Position numbers and translations under genes: made by a program. A stretch of 64,000 bases of DNA, taken from NCBI GenBank assembly GCA_964501335.1, contig CAZCTC010000013.1, forward strand, positions 89,310 through 153,309, in the 5' to 3' direction. Origin of the DNA: CAZCTC01 sp964501335. Lineage in GTDB: Bacteria > Chloroflexota > Anaerolineae > B4-G1 > SLSP01. The notes below the pieces were generated by a model. The model saw nothing but the letters and a program-made list of their open reading frames with translations. It ran no database searches and was not told the DNA's origin. Below are positions 44,601 through 52,470 of the stretch, in pieces (position 1 is the stretch's first letter; each line of letters begins with the position of its first letter).

Positions 44601-46983
44601 CGGGGGCGATTTCCGGCGGATGTATCCCGGCGGCAAGATCCTGCTGGTCTCCGCCGAAGATCTGGGCAATGCCGACAAGCGTGCTGAAACCATGAGCCGG
44701 ATTGCCACCGAAGATTGGGACGGCGTCGTCGTGACCCATTCCGCCCTGGAAAAGCTCCCGGTGAGTGACCATACCTACAACTCTTTCCTGCGCCAGGAAA
44801 TCGACACCCTGGACGCCTATCTGACCGAAGAACGCTCCACCAGCAGCAGTCGAGATGAGGCTTCCCGCCACACCATCAAAGAAATGGAAAAAGCCAAGAA
44901 ACGGTTGGAAGCCAAACTCCAGAGCCGGGCTAACGCCAAGAAGAAGGATGAAACTTTAACTTGGGAAGAGCTGGGCGTAGATCAATTATTCGTGGATGAG
45001 GCGCACAGGTTTAAAAATTTATACTTCCCTACGCGACGCACCCGCGTCGCCGGCATTCCCCAAACCGACAGCGCCCGCGCGTTCGATATGTACATCAAAA
45101 CTCAATACCTGCAGCGGCGCTGTCACTGCGGCGCATTCGTCGGCCCGGACGGCGTTTGCAACCGTTGCCACGGCAAGACCGCCATCCAGGAAGGCGGCGT
45201 GGTCTTTGCCACCGGCACCCCCATCGCCAACACCGTCGCCGAAATGTTCACCATGCAGCGTTATCTCCAGGGCGAGCGGTTGCGCGAGCTGGGATTGTCG
45301 CACTTCGACGCATGGGCGGCTCAATTCGGCGAGTCGGTCACGGCGCTGGAAATGAAACCCACCGGCGACGGTTACCGCGAATTCACCCGCTTCGCCAAAT
45401 TCGTCAACGTCCCCGAACTGCTGCGGATCTTCTCCGAAACGGCCGACATGCGCATGGATCCGGAAGCCCTGGGATTGGATCGCCCGGCGCTGACCGGCGG
45501 CAAAGCCACCACCATCGCCGCCCCGCCTTCCCAGGCCATGAAAGACTTTCTGCAGGAATGTTCCAAACGCGCCGATCGGCTGGCCAACGTCAAACCGGAA
45601 GAAGACAACATGCTCAAGATTGTCTCCGATGCCAACAAAGCGGCCCTGGATATGCGCCTGGTCCACCCCGATCTGCCCGACGATCCCCACTCCAAGGTCA
45701 ATCAGGCCGTCGCCCAGATTGCCCAAATCTACCGCCAGACCACGGGGATCACGTTACCCCAGGCCGAAGGCCCCCAAGATATGGCCCAGATCGTCTTCCT
45801 GGACAGCTCGATTCCCGACGGCAGCGGCGGCTTCAATGTCTATCAGGACCTGAAAGATAAACTCCTGGCGGCGGGAATTCCCCGCGAGCAGATCGCCTTC
45901 ATCCACGATGCCAAAACCGACGAGGAAAAGTTGGCCCTCTTCGAGAAGGTCAACGCCGGCAAAGTGCGCGTCTTGATCGGCTCCACGGAAAAGATGGGCA
46001 GCGGGACCAATGTGCAACGCCGCCTGGCCGCTCTGCATCATCTGGATGCGCCCTGGCGGCCCGCCGATGTGGAACAACGGGAAGGCCGCATTCTGCGGCA
46101 AGGAAATATCAACCGCGAGGTGGGCGTCTATCGCTACGTTACCGAAGAATCCTTCGACGTGTACCGCTGGCAGACCCTGGAATCCAAGGCCAAGTTCATC
46201 GCTCAGATCACCTCGGGCAAGATGACCGAACGCAGCGCCGAAGACATCGACGCCATTACCCTGGGCTATGCTGAAGTGAAGGCCCTGGCCACCGGCAATC
46301 CGGTCATTGTGGAGAAGATCAAGACCGAAGGCGATCTGCGGAAGCTCCGCTCCCTGCAATCAGCCTGGCAGAACAAAGTCTACCAGATGCGCCAGGGAAT
46401 TCGCCTCGCTCAGGAAAACATTCGCACCGTCCAACATACCATTGCCGAGCTGAATGCCGGGCAGAACCTGGTTTCCCAACGCGGAACAGACTTTGCCGCG
46501 GGTTTCAACGGGCGCACCTATACCAAACGGGAAGAGGCCGGGCAGGAATTCCTTAAGCTCTATCAAAAAGTCGCCGAAGCTCCCCAGACCCTCGATCCCA
46601 CCATGATCGGCCGGATCCGCGGCTTTCCCATTTTGATCGAAAAACGGGGCCCCAACCTGGTGCCGGAAATCAGTGTAGAGGTCACACCCCGGCTGCGAAT
46701 TCCAATCAAAGAGTTGAGTTCCTCGCCGTCGGGCAACATGACCCGATTGGAGAATGCCGTGGATTCCCTCCCCGGACGGATTCAAGATCATGAAGAGCAC
46801 ATCGCCCGGCTCAAAGGCACCATTCAGCAGAATACCGAAGAGTTGGGGCGGCCCTTTGAACATGCGGAAAAGATGGCCCATCTGGAATCCCGGCTAAGCG
46901 AATTGACCGCTCAAGTGGAAGCCCTGGGGAAGGACGATCCCAGCAAGAAGCAGACGGCGGCGAGTGCAGAAGACGGCGGATAA
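41617..46983 (+). CDS. giant N6-methylase-SNF2 helicase (DarB-like) antirestriction protein
   Basis: 1788 residues. Order: a Cys4 zinc ribbon (C43 to about 66), the KYTGWGGLAGVFD motif and a class I methyltransferase with the catalytic-type motif N327-V-P-F330 preceded by a SAM-binding EPAAGVGHFL; a second Cys4 ribbon near 515 (CPNCGGFLN); then a SNF2-type helicase with Walker A VGAGKT at 959-964 and DEAH at 1127-1130, a third ribbon (CHCGAFVGP) inserted after it, and helicase motif VI (QREGRILRQGN); a coiled coil ends the protein. Similar proteins on phages (P1 DarB) and conjugative elements protect transferred DNA. It opens with a Cys-x2-Cys tag as in ArdC. Confidence 0.88.
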   Translation: MSCGTCAMEAAPTLAAVGIPSDQALATWANKTVGMTWEYLPRCKYCGKWVSPRTGICNYARCPRFGEQVAPVTGWPPEGVALLRRKAHVEAIREATGQTPPPKPLTMEEWEASLAEVQATLDAAAAESAIEPYVKNQGDYAITDTDAIGQGSPKEKCRANLDAIRLLKQLEAEDRPATPEEQALLVKYTGWGGLAGVFDAGSSWRRSEWEKEYNELRDLLTSEEWQSARASTPNAHYTSPEVIKAMWQALQEMGFEGGNILEPAAGVGHFLGLCPPEITGKSTRAAVELDSISARITQKLYPNAAVHATGFEKAPLPDNFFDLAISNVPFGDYAVYDPAYKGGKKYLSRSIHNYFFARSLDRVKPGGVVAFITSRYTLDSENSKVREYLASQADLVGAIRLPNTAFKENAGTEVTTDIIFLRKRAPGDPPGDDSWTQSPTTPMADEQGVKSNEHLNAYYHQHPEMMLGKMEVSGTMYRGRQPQLIPHPDHDLKTDLQQAVSRLPKDNVFHTGSQHCPNCGGFLNAAGICNNPNCSKIPVFQPQSMGRRKNGAFVKGDDGKVYQHRNGLLEDSGLKEKDQARAAEMIAIRDAAREVLRLNVEGAEDADLTAAQAQLNALYDEFVQKYGPLSDPKNRRLLKTDPDLPFLMALENYDAEAKTAQKAALFSERTIGRQFQPDHADSARDALLLSLNESGAIDWQRMQALTGLSEAELQAQLAGQIYRNPGGQWESADEYLSGDVKAKLAEAEAAAAIDPAYHANVEALKAVIPPDLQPSEIKAALGSVWVPAQTVEQFAKEIFATGYYSLQIRYIEPLSQWSVTKPFNFHSPAASTKWGTQRVDGVALLEQALNGQIPTVMDPDPIDRDRRIVNAAETLAAREAQSKIMAEFQKWLWEDPQRAEKMAAIYNDRFNRYVPRSYDGSHLTLPGTAADMPTLRKHQKDAIWRVVSSGGSTLLGHIVGAGKTFTMIGAGMELRRLGKRKKVMYAVPNHMLEQFGGDFRRMYPGGKILLVSAEDLGNADKRAETMSRIATEDWDGVVVTHSALEKLPVSDHTYNSFLRQEIDTLDAYLTEERSTSSSRDEASRHTIKEMEKAKKRLEAKLQSRANAKKKDETLTWEELGVDQLFVDEAHRFKNLYFPTRRTRVAGIPQTDSARAFDMYIKTQYLQRRCHCGAFVGPDGVCNRCHGKTAIQEGGVVFATGTPIANTVAEMFTMQRYLQGERLRELGLSHFDAWAAQFGESVTALEMKPTGDGYREFTRFAKFVNVPELLRIFSETADMRMDPEALGLDRPALTGGKATTIAAPPSQAMKDFLQECSKRADRLANVKPEEDNMLKIVSDANKAALDMRLVHPDLPDDPHSKVNQAVAQIAQIYRQTTGITLPQAEGPQDMAQIVFLDSSIPDGSGGFNVYQDLKDKLLAAGIPREQIAFIHDAKTDEEKLALFEKVNAGKVRVLIGSTEKMGSGTNVQRRLAALHHLDAPWRPADVEQREGRILRQGNINREVGVYRYVTEESFDVYRWQTLESKAKFIAQITSGKMTERSAEDIDAITLGYAEVKALATGNPVIVEKIKTEGDLRKLRSLQSAWQNKVYQMRQGIRLAQENIRTVQHTIAELNAGQNLVSQRGTDFAAGFNGRTYTKREEAGQEFLKLYQKVAEAPQTLDPTMIGRIRGFPILIEKRGPNLVPEISVEVTPRLRIPIKELSSSPSGNMTRLENAVDSLPGRIQDHEEHIARLKGTIQQNTEELGRPFEHAEKMAHLESRLSELTAQVEALGKDDPSKKQTAASAEDGG

Positions 46984-46996
46984 AGACCTTGAGTAT

Positions 46997-47030
46997 CCCT
47001 TTCCCGGCCTTTTTCAAGGCCGGGAAAGGG
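46997..47030. terminator. strong hairpin after the methylase-helicase gene
   Basis: Perfect 15-bp stem (CCCTTTCCCGGCCTT with its exact complement) around a four-base loop, 14 bases after the stop codon. It lacks a T tract on the + strand and has AAAAA after it, so it would fit an intrinsic terminator better on the minus strand. Most likely a transcription barrier or mRNA end protector. Confidence 0.55.
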
Positions 47031-47145
47031 AAAAACCGGGACCGAATCCGGCTTAAAAGAGCCGCTAAAAAATTGCGTAGAACACGATTTCCATGAAACA
47101 AAGCGGCTCAAAACAGCTCAAAAACAAAGAAAAAAGGGGTGTTAA
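47031..47145. other. short intergenic region with arm-type repeats before the recombinase
   Basis: Contains an inverted pair AGCCGCT and AGCGGCT about 40 bases apart, followed by two GCTCAAAA direct repeats 10 bases apart. These could be binding sites for the adjacent tyrosine recombinase or its excision factor, which usually sit beside the int gene. No core site was identified. Confidence 0.35.
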
Positions 47146-48090
47146 GTGGAAAAAATAATGGCTGAGAATCTTATCGACTCGTTTTCTACCTGGTTACAGG
47201 AGCAAGATCACCCCAACACGACGGTCCGTACCTATGTTTCCGTACTGCGGAAATTCGCGGCCTGGTTCGAGCGAAACGGTCAACCCTTGACACCAACAGC
47301 CGTGACGCCGCTGGATATTCGGGAATATCGACGGTATCTCTCGGAAACCCGCCATCGGGAACCGGCCACAGTCAATCGCCACCTGGCGGCGCTGCGAGCC
47401 TTTTCCCGTTGGGCCAAGGCCACCGGTCAGGCCCGGCATGATCCCCTGATCGGTATCAAAGGAATCGAGGAAGTCGAACATGCGCCGCACTGGCTGACTC
47501 GCTCTGAACAATTCCGATTATTGCGCCAGGCTCAAGAAGAAATCCAACAGGGAGAACGCCGGGCTCAGGACGATCACACAGCACCTGGCTACATCTGGGC
47601 CAAACGTGACTATGCTTTGGTTGCCTTGCTCTTGAGCACGGGTCTTCGACTTTCAGAGATTGCAGCGGCTACTTTAGACGATGTGACGATCAACAGCCGG
47701 AGCGGCGAATTCGTGGTACGCCTGGGAAAAGGCCGGAAAAAACGGACCCTCCCGCTCAACAAGTCGGCGCGGAAAGCCTTGAACGCCTGGCTGACCGTGC
47801 GGCCGGAATCGGAAAGCCAGGCTTTATTCCTTTCTCAGAAAGGGGGCGCGCTTTCTCAACGGGCGATCGCAGCTCAGGTTTCAGCGCTGGCCGATCGCGC
47901 CGGGTTGAAAGATGTGCATGTCCATGCTTTGCGCCATTCCTTCGCTAAAAACTTAGTTGACGCCGGCGTGGGGTTGGAGAAGGTCGCCCAGATGCTGGGA
48001 CACAAGAATCTGAACACGACGCGGATCTACACGACGCCAAGCCAGGCGGATCTCCAGGAGGCAGCGGAAAAGATCGCGTGGGAGGATTAG
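47146..48090 (+). CDS. tyrosine recombinase (integrase/Xer-like)
   Basis: 314 residues with an N-terminal SAM-like core-binding domain (about 8-95: TWLQEQDHPNTTVRTYVSVL) and a catalytic domain carrying R168, H260-x2-R263, H286 and the nucleophile Y295. The sequence resembles XerC/D more than large ICE integrases. GTG is chosen with AAGGGG ahead; an ATG four codons later is an alternative. It ends the co-directional block and is most likely the integrase of the element. I cannot identify the attachment site. Chromosomal Xer is an alternative, but the location argues against it. Confidence 0.88.
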   Translation: MEKIMAENLIDSFSTWLQEQDHPNTTVRTYVSVLRKFAAWFERNGQPLTPTAVTPLDIREYRRYLSETRHREPATVNRHLAALRAFSRWAKATGQARHDPLIGIKGIEEVEHAPHWLTRSEQFRLLRQAQEEIQQGERRAQDDHTAPGYIWAKRDYALVALLLSTGLRLSEIAAATLDDVTINSRSGEFVVRLGKGRKKRTLPLNKSARKALNAWLTVRPESESQALFLSQKGGALSQRAIAAQVSALADRAGLKDVHVHALRHSFAKNLVDAGVGLEKVAQMLGHKNLNTTRIYTTPSQADLQEAAEKIAWED

Positions 48091-48270
48091 GGTTAGGGAA
48101 GCCAAAAATCAATATTCAGCTTTTTCAACATTTCGCAGTATATTCGATGTTGGTTACTCATGATTTGCGATTCCTTTATTCTTGTAGAAGAGATACATCT
48201 TACACGAGCAACCTTCTTTGTTTTGAAGTCAAATCTATCCCATATAAAACATTAAAGGAAGGGAAAGCAC
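48091..48270. other. AT-rich intergenic region, probable right boundary zone
   Basis: About 180 bases of AT-richer sequence between the recombinase and a metabolic gene. The right end of the element may lie here or beyond. A weak TTGAAG/TAAAAC promoter-like pair with 16-base spacing and an AAGGAAGGG ribosome site precede the reductase gene. No tRNA gene and no repeat shared with the left flank were recognised. Confidence 0.35.
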
Positions 48271-49254
48271 ATGGAATACGTGAAACTGGGAAGCACTGGA
48301 ATGGATGTATCCCGCATTTGCCTGGGGTGCATGGGATTCGGAGACGCCACGCGCTGGATCCACCCATGGGTGCTCAACGAAGAAAACAGCCGGCCGATTA
48401 TCAAGAAGGCCCTGGAGTTGGGAATCAATTTCTTCGATACTGCCAATGTCTATTCGATAGGGACGAGTGAAGAATTCCTCGGACGGGCTTTGAAAGATTT
48501 TGCGAGGCGAGATGAAATCGTCATCGCTACCAAAGTGCATGGGAAAATGCATGACGGCCCCAATGGCTCCGGCCTGTCACGGAAAACGATCTTAAGCGAA
48601 ATAGACAACAGCCTCAAACGGTTGGGAACGGATTATGTAGATCTCTACCAGATCCACCGTTGGGATTACGATACGCCCATCGAAGAAACGATGGAAGCCC
48701 TGAACGATGTGGTACGGGCCGGCAAAGCCCGTTACCTAGGCGCCTCCGCCATGTTTGCCTGGCAGTTTCAGAAAGCCCTACATGTCGCTGAAAAGCATGG
48801 ATGGACTCGCTTTGTCTCGATGCAGAATCACCTGAACCTCATTTACCGTGAAGAAGAGCGAGAAATGCTCCCGCTCTGCCGTGAAGAGAAAATCGGGGTG
48901 ATTCCCTATAGTCCCCTGGCGTCGGGAAGGTTAACGCGGGACTGGTCGGCAGAAAGCACCCTGCGCTCCGAGACCGATCAAATTGCCAAAAGCAAATACG
49001 ATGCCACCGCCGAAACCGATTGCCAAGTGGTGGAACGAGTTGCCGAAATCGCAGAAAAGCACGGAGCCGCGCGCGTCCATATTGCCCTGGCCTGGCTGTT
49101 ACAAAAGAAACCGGTGACCGCTCCCATCATCGGAGCTACTAAAATCTCCCATCTGGAAGATGCCGTCGGGGCCCTATCCATTAAACTAACGGGGGAAGAG
49201 GTCGCTTATCTGGAAGAACCCTATGTGCCGCACAGCATTGTAGGTCATCAATAA
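48271..49254 (+). CDS. aldo/keto reductase
   Basis: 327-residue NADPH-dependent oxidoreductase with the (alpha/beta)8 barrel. Catalytic tetrad D56, Y61, K88 and H129 all present, in the settings FFDTANVYS, IATKVH and YQIHRWD. Closest in look to the YajO/GroES-type group of bacterial AKRs; substrate unknown. AAGGAAGGG precedes the start. It has no link to the transfer genes and is more likely host chromosome or cargo. Confidence 0.9.
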   Translation: MEYVKLGSTGMDVSRICLGCMGFGDATRWIHPWVLNEENSRPIIKKALELGINFFDTANVYSIGTSEEFLGRALKDFARRDEIVIATKVHGKMHDGPNGSGLSRKTILSEIDNSLKRLGTDYVDLYQIHRWDYDTPIEETMEALNDVVRAGKARYLGASAMFAWQFQKALHVAEKHGWTRFVSMQNHLNLIYREEEREMLPLCREEKIGVIPYSPLASGRLTRDWSAESTLRSETDQIAKSKYDATAETDCQVVERVAEIAEKHGAARVHIALAWLLQKKPVTAPIIGATKISHLEDAVGALSIKLTGEEVAYLEEPYVPHSIVGHQ

Positions 49255-49301
49255 AGAGAAAAGCTGCTTTTCTCCTTTACAACCATTGCACTTAACAAAA
49301 A

Positions 49302-49332
49302 GCCGGCAACCGAATTTATCGGGTTGCCGGCG
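49302..49332 (-). terminator. intrinsic terminator between convergent genes
   Basis: A 10-bp stem (GCCGGCAACC with GGTTGCCGGC) around an AT loop is followed, read on the minus strand, by TTTTTGTT. It therefore ends the leftward gene and may also serve the rightward reductase. Confidence 0.7.
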
Positions 49333-49353
49333 TAGGTTTCCGCCAGAAAGATC

Positions 49354-49962
49354 TTAAATCCCTGCCTCTTGCGGAGTGGGCTGTGTAAAGGCCCGATCCA
49401 GGTACAGAACATTGTCGCCCACCGGGCCCTGAAAGCCCAGGCGTTTGAACTCCAGGATCTGTTCCTCGATGGCCGCTTTGATTTCCTCCGGGCTCAGATC
49501 TTCGACGCCGGTAGGGTAAGGCTGCAACAACACCAAACTACACCCATGCCCGAATTTGCGCATCGTTTCCCAAACCGCGGTCAATCGAGTTTTGGAATTT
49601 TGGAAAAGGGGGTCGAGATCAATCTCATCGATGATTAGAAGATTAATCCCACAGCTTAGTTCTGAAATTCCCTCTTTCACTTCTCCGTCGCCATTATAGA
49701 TGGCGTGATAGTAAGGCAACAGTCCGTCCATGCCGCGGCCTGTAGCGTCGAAAACGTCCCAGAATTCAACCCCGTTAGCGATCGCCGCTTCAATGTCCAG
49801 ATAATACGCGACAAGTTTGCCGGCAGGTACACCATCATCCCCGCCTAAATCGGGGTCGGTCGGATGATCTTCAAAAATCTCGCCGAAAATCTCACTGTAG
49901 AGATCATCTTCATTTAAACGCTCCGTATTTACAAAAGTACCGGTCGTGTAGTGAATAATCAT
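49354..49962 (-). CDS. GNAT-fold-like protein of unknown function
   Basis: 202 residues. The stretch LLIIDEIDLDPLFQNSKTRLTAVWETMRKFGHGCSLVLLQPYP has the order of beta-4, acetyl-CoA loop and helix of GNAT acetyltransferases, but the loop lacks the Q/R-x2-G-x-G/A motif, so acetyl-CoA binding is doubtful. The start (MIIHYTT) follows AGGAG by seven bases; an upstream TTG is a poorer candidate. Related proteins with similar FGHGC and Q-P-Y-P segments occur as small orphan genes; no function is known to me. Ends at the shared terminator. Confidence 0.55.
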   Translation of the reverse strand: MIIHYTTGTFVNTERLNEDDLYSEIFGEIFEDHPTDPDLGGDDGVPAGKLVAYYLDIEAAIANGVEFWDVFDATGRGMDGLLPYYHAIYNGDGEVKEGISELSCGINLLIIDEIDLDPLFQNSKTRLTAVWETMRKFGHGCSLVLLQPYPTGVEDLSPEEIKAAIEEQILEFKRLGFQGPVGDNVLYLDRAFTQPTPQEAGI

Positions 49963-50044
49963 AGAAACGCTCCTGTGCAATAGATTACCAGTTCATCAAG
50001 AACCGGCGGAACCGCGACATAATGAGCCGCTTAGCGGTCCTCAT

Positions 50045-51115
50045 CTACAACTGCGGCTGCTGGACCCGCAACTGCTGAAAAATCTCCAGCCCTTCTTGAT
50101 ACCGCGCCTGGGCCAGCTCTAAATTCCCTTTAATCCAGGCCACCTCAGCCAGGCGGATCAAAATGTGGGCCATGGCCGACATTTCTCCGATCTCCTGAGC
50201 CGATTGCAAGGATCTCAGCAGATAACTTTCCGTCCAGTTCCAATCACGCCACTGCCGCCAGGTCTCCGCGATTTTCAAAGTCCGGGCGATTAGATTTTGA
50301 TCCTGGTTCAATTGATTGGCCATCTGGATCCCTTTTTTAAAAAACGGAGAAGCCGACTCCGTTTCTTCCCGGTCCAGATAAACCTTGGCAATCATAAAAC
50401 AGGTTTCGCTTTGACCAGGCAGGTTGCCCAATTGTTCGGTAATTTCCAGGTTTCGCCGGTATCGATCGATAGCCTCTTCGTTCCTATCCTGCCGCAAAAG
50501 GATATCAGCCTGTTTCAACAGAGCTTTGCTTTGCCCCCGGAAGTCGTCGTTCTGTTCGCAAAGGTGCAGATATTGCTCATAGAGATCAAAGGCGCGGTCC
50601 CAGTTCCCCCGGAATCGAGCCTCGCGCGCGAGCTCCTGCAAAATCATCCCCTGCCCCAAATTATCATGGCCCCGCTCCGCAACTTCAAAGCCCTTTTGAT
50701 AAAGCTCTGTAACCCAGTCCACATCGTTTTGCAAAGAATGAATCCGGGCCAGCAGGCCGAAGACGGCGCATTGCCCCGCAAAATCGCCGAGCTGTTCCTG
50801 GACTTGCAGGCATTCCTGTCCAACCCGGATCGCATCGGCATGGGGACCGTGGATCTCATGGGCGAAGGCCAGGGCACATAAAACCCGGCTCCGGCTTTGC
50901 TGATCTCCGGCCTGTTCAAATAGATCCCGGCTTTCCTGGAAAAGTTCAAAGGCGCGTGGGTAGTTTTCATAGGTCAGACAAATCTGCGCCATAGAAAACA
51001 AGGTATTTCCTTGTTCCTGGAGATCGTGGCATTGTTTGGCTGAATCGAGGCTTTGTTGATAGATGCTGAGAGCGGAGTCCAGATCTCCGGTTTTGTTTTT
51101 TAACTCAACAGACAT
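50045..51115 (-). CDS. TPR-repeat protein
   Basis: 356 residues consisting of about seven tetratricopeptide repeats (e.g. LDSALSIYQQSLDSAKQ, YPRAFELFQESRDLFEQ, WDRAFDLYEQYLHLCEQ, NEEAIDRYRRNLEITEQ), a superhelical protein-interaction scaffold. No enzymatic domain and no signal peptide. The start follows GGGGG at six bases; a 26-codon in-frame extension upstream lacks a ribosome site. Stand-alone TPR proteins are common near defence genes and signalling systems; a specific role cannot be given. Confidence 0.8.
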   Translation of the reverse strand: MSVELKNKTGDLDSALSIYQQSLDSAKQCHDLQEQGNTLFSMAQICLTYENYPRAFELFQESRDLFEQAGDQQSRSRVLCALAFAHEIHGPHADAIRVGQECLQVQEQLGDFAGQCAVFGLLARIHSLQNDVDWVTELYQKGFEVAERGHDNLGQGMILQELAREARFRGNWDRAFDLYEQYLHLCEQNDDFRGQSKALLKQADILLRQDRNEEAIDRYRRNLEITEQLGNLPGQSETCFMIAKVYLDREETESASPFFKKGIQMANQLNQDQNLIARTLKIAETWRQWRDWNWTESYLLRSLQSAQEIGEMSAMAHILIRLAEVAWIKGNLELAQARYQEGLEIFQQLRVQQPQL

Positions 51116-51412
51116 AAGAATCCCCCTCCATGTAATTTTATCGAGTGATGTGACATCAGGGGGAAAGCTTAACACAAACGGAGAAAACTGCAAGTTATCC
51201 GACTACGATAAACGTTAAAAATCACTAACGCATGATTTTTTGAGAGGGATTTCTAGCCAGGGAGGTTTACTCCGTTTTAAAATAAGTCCTATTCAATGAG
51301 ATTGAGGTTATCCAAAAGTTCCCTCTAGTTACTCGAAATATGCTGTTAAGGTTTCTCTATTCTTGAAATTAATATAGAATATATTCAATCCATACAGTAA
51401 AGGTAATTACAA
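51116..51412. other. AT-rich divergent intergenic region
   Basis: About 300 bases between the divergently transcribed TPR and HNH genes, strongly AT-rich. It must hold both promoters; none has a convincing -35/-10 pair. No repeats or RNA genes seen. Confidence 0.5.
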
Positions 51413-52300
51413 ATGAAAAATAAAACCATGTTCAAAATGAGATTCTATCAAACCTACTATTTCTCGTCACTCGTCCAAAATATGTTAATACAATCCATGG
51501 AATTTCTACGTGAACGCGATGATTTCTACAATTCAAATTTATTCTCCGATTGTTTTTATCCTTTTAAAAAATTCTCAGCACTTCACAATTTTGCCTTTTT
51601 CGTAATAAATAATGAGCTTAGCGAAGAAACACTAGAAGTAAATCTCGAAAAACAACAACAATACTATCAAAAAATCCAATCTTTTAGTAAAGAACTTCAA
51701 GGTATAGACCCGAAACAACTACCGATTGATATTTCAATGAGGATTTACGGTATAAGTTGCGACGGTTTTGATAAATGGTTAATAGATATGGGAAAGGATT
51801 TTTTAAATGCAGATCAAGAGGACATTTACGACTATTTTACAGACTTACAGTTATCCTCAGACTATGATGTTTTGATAAAAAACATATCCAATGAAGTTTT
51901 CTTCATACTGTTTCAAAACAGAGGATTAATGAAAGTTTTCAATGAAACTATAGCGTCTGCAATTGAATACTCCTCTCTTCCAGAAGAAATACAAATGTAC
52001 TTTGATGAATCATCAACAACGCTTAAACCAGTTCTATTACCTCAATGGGTTAAACAAGCAGTTTTCGATCGAGACCGCGGTGCTTGTGCACTTTGCCAAA
52101 AAGATTTATCGGGAACTTTGAATATTGATGAAAAAGAAATAGTGTATGATTATATTGTTCCATTGTCTCAAGGTGGGCTAAATGATGTAAGTAATATCCA
52201 AGTGCTTTGCAAAATATGTAACGCGGAGAAATCAGAAAAATCTCTAACTTCAGATTATTACAAATTTTGGTATCCTATATCAGAAGATGATTTTAAATAA
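51413..52300 (+). CDS. HNH-type protein with altered catalytic site, AT-rich
   Basis: 295 residues, low GC (about one third), foreign to the GC-rich neighbourhood. The first 220 residues are helical and match no family I know. The C-terminus has the zinc-binding HNH scaffold: C225-x2-C228, D246-Y247-I-V-P, N in the SNIQVLC strand and C-x2-C-N-x2-K. The residue after D246 is normally the catalytic His (D-H-I-V-P) but is Tyr here, so nicking activity may be lost or changed. It faces the kinase-receiver-Dcm-Vsr operon, with a hairpin between. Confidence 0.7.
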   Translation: MKNKTMFKMRFYQTYYFSSLVQNMLIQSMEFLRERDDFYNSNLFSDCFYPFKKFSALHNFAFFVINNELSEETLEVNLEKQQQYYQKIQSFSKELQGIDPKQLPIDISMRIYGISCDGFDKWLIDMGKDFLNADQEDIYDYFTDLQLSSDYDVLIKNISNEVFFILFQNRGLMKVFNETIASAIEYSSLPEEIQMYFDESSTTLKPVLLPQWVKQAVFDRDRGACALCQKDLSGTLNIDEKEIVYDYIVPLSQGGLNDVSNIQVLCKICNAEKSEKSLTSDYYKFWYPISEDDFK

Positions 52301-52372
52301 AAATATTTTTAGTATTAATATTTAAAAAATCACATTACTACACAAAAAACATCTTCCCTTTAAAACCTTCTT

Positions 52373-52416
52373 CCCTGTTGCCTTTTCATTAACAAACTAC
52401 TGAAAAGGCAACAGGG
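52373..52416. terminator. bidirectional hairpin between convergent genes
   Basis: A perfect 16-bp stem (CCCTGTTGCCTTTTCA and its complement) with a 12-base AT loop lies midway between the HNH gene and vsr, which converge. T runs next to it are poor on both sides. Likely a shared transcription terminator. Confidence 0.65.
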
Positions 52417-52470
52417 GGATAAAAACAATTATGGAATTCAACTAACAAACTATATCACTCACTCTCAACC

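Noticed and set aside
48087..48098. TTAGGGTTAGGG, telomere-like repeat
   Set aside because: Only two units and partly within the recombinase stop region; no array. Chance occurrence.
979..48190. CTTGTAG shared between both flanks of the transfer block as att core
   Set aside because: Seven bases only, with differing surroundings; expected by chance in AT-rich sequence.
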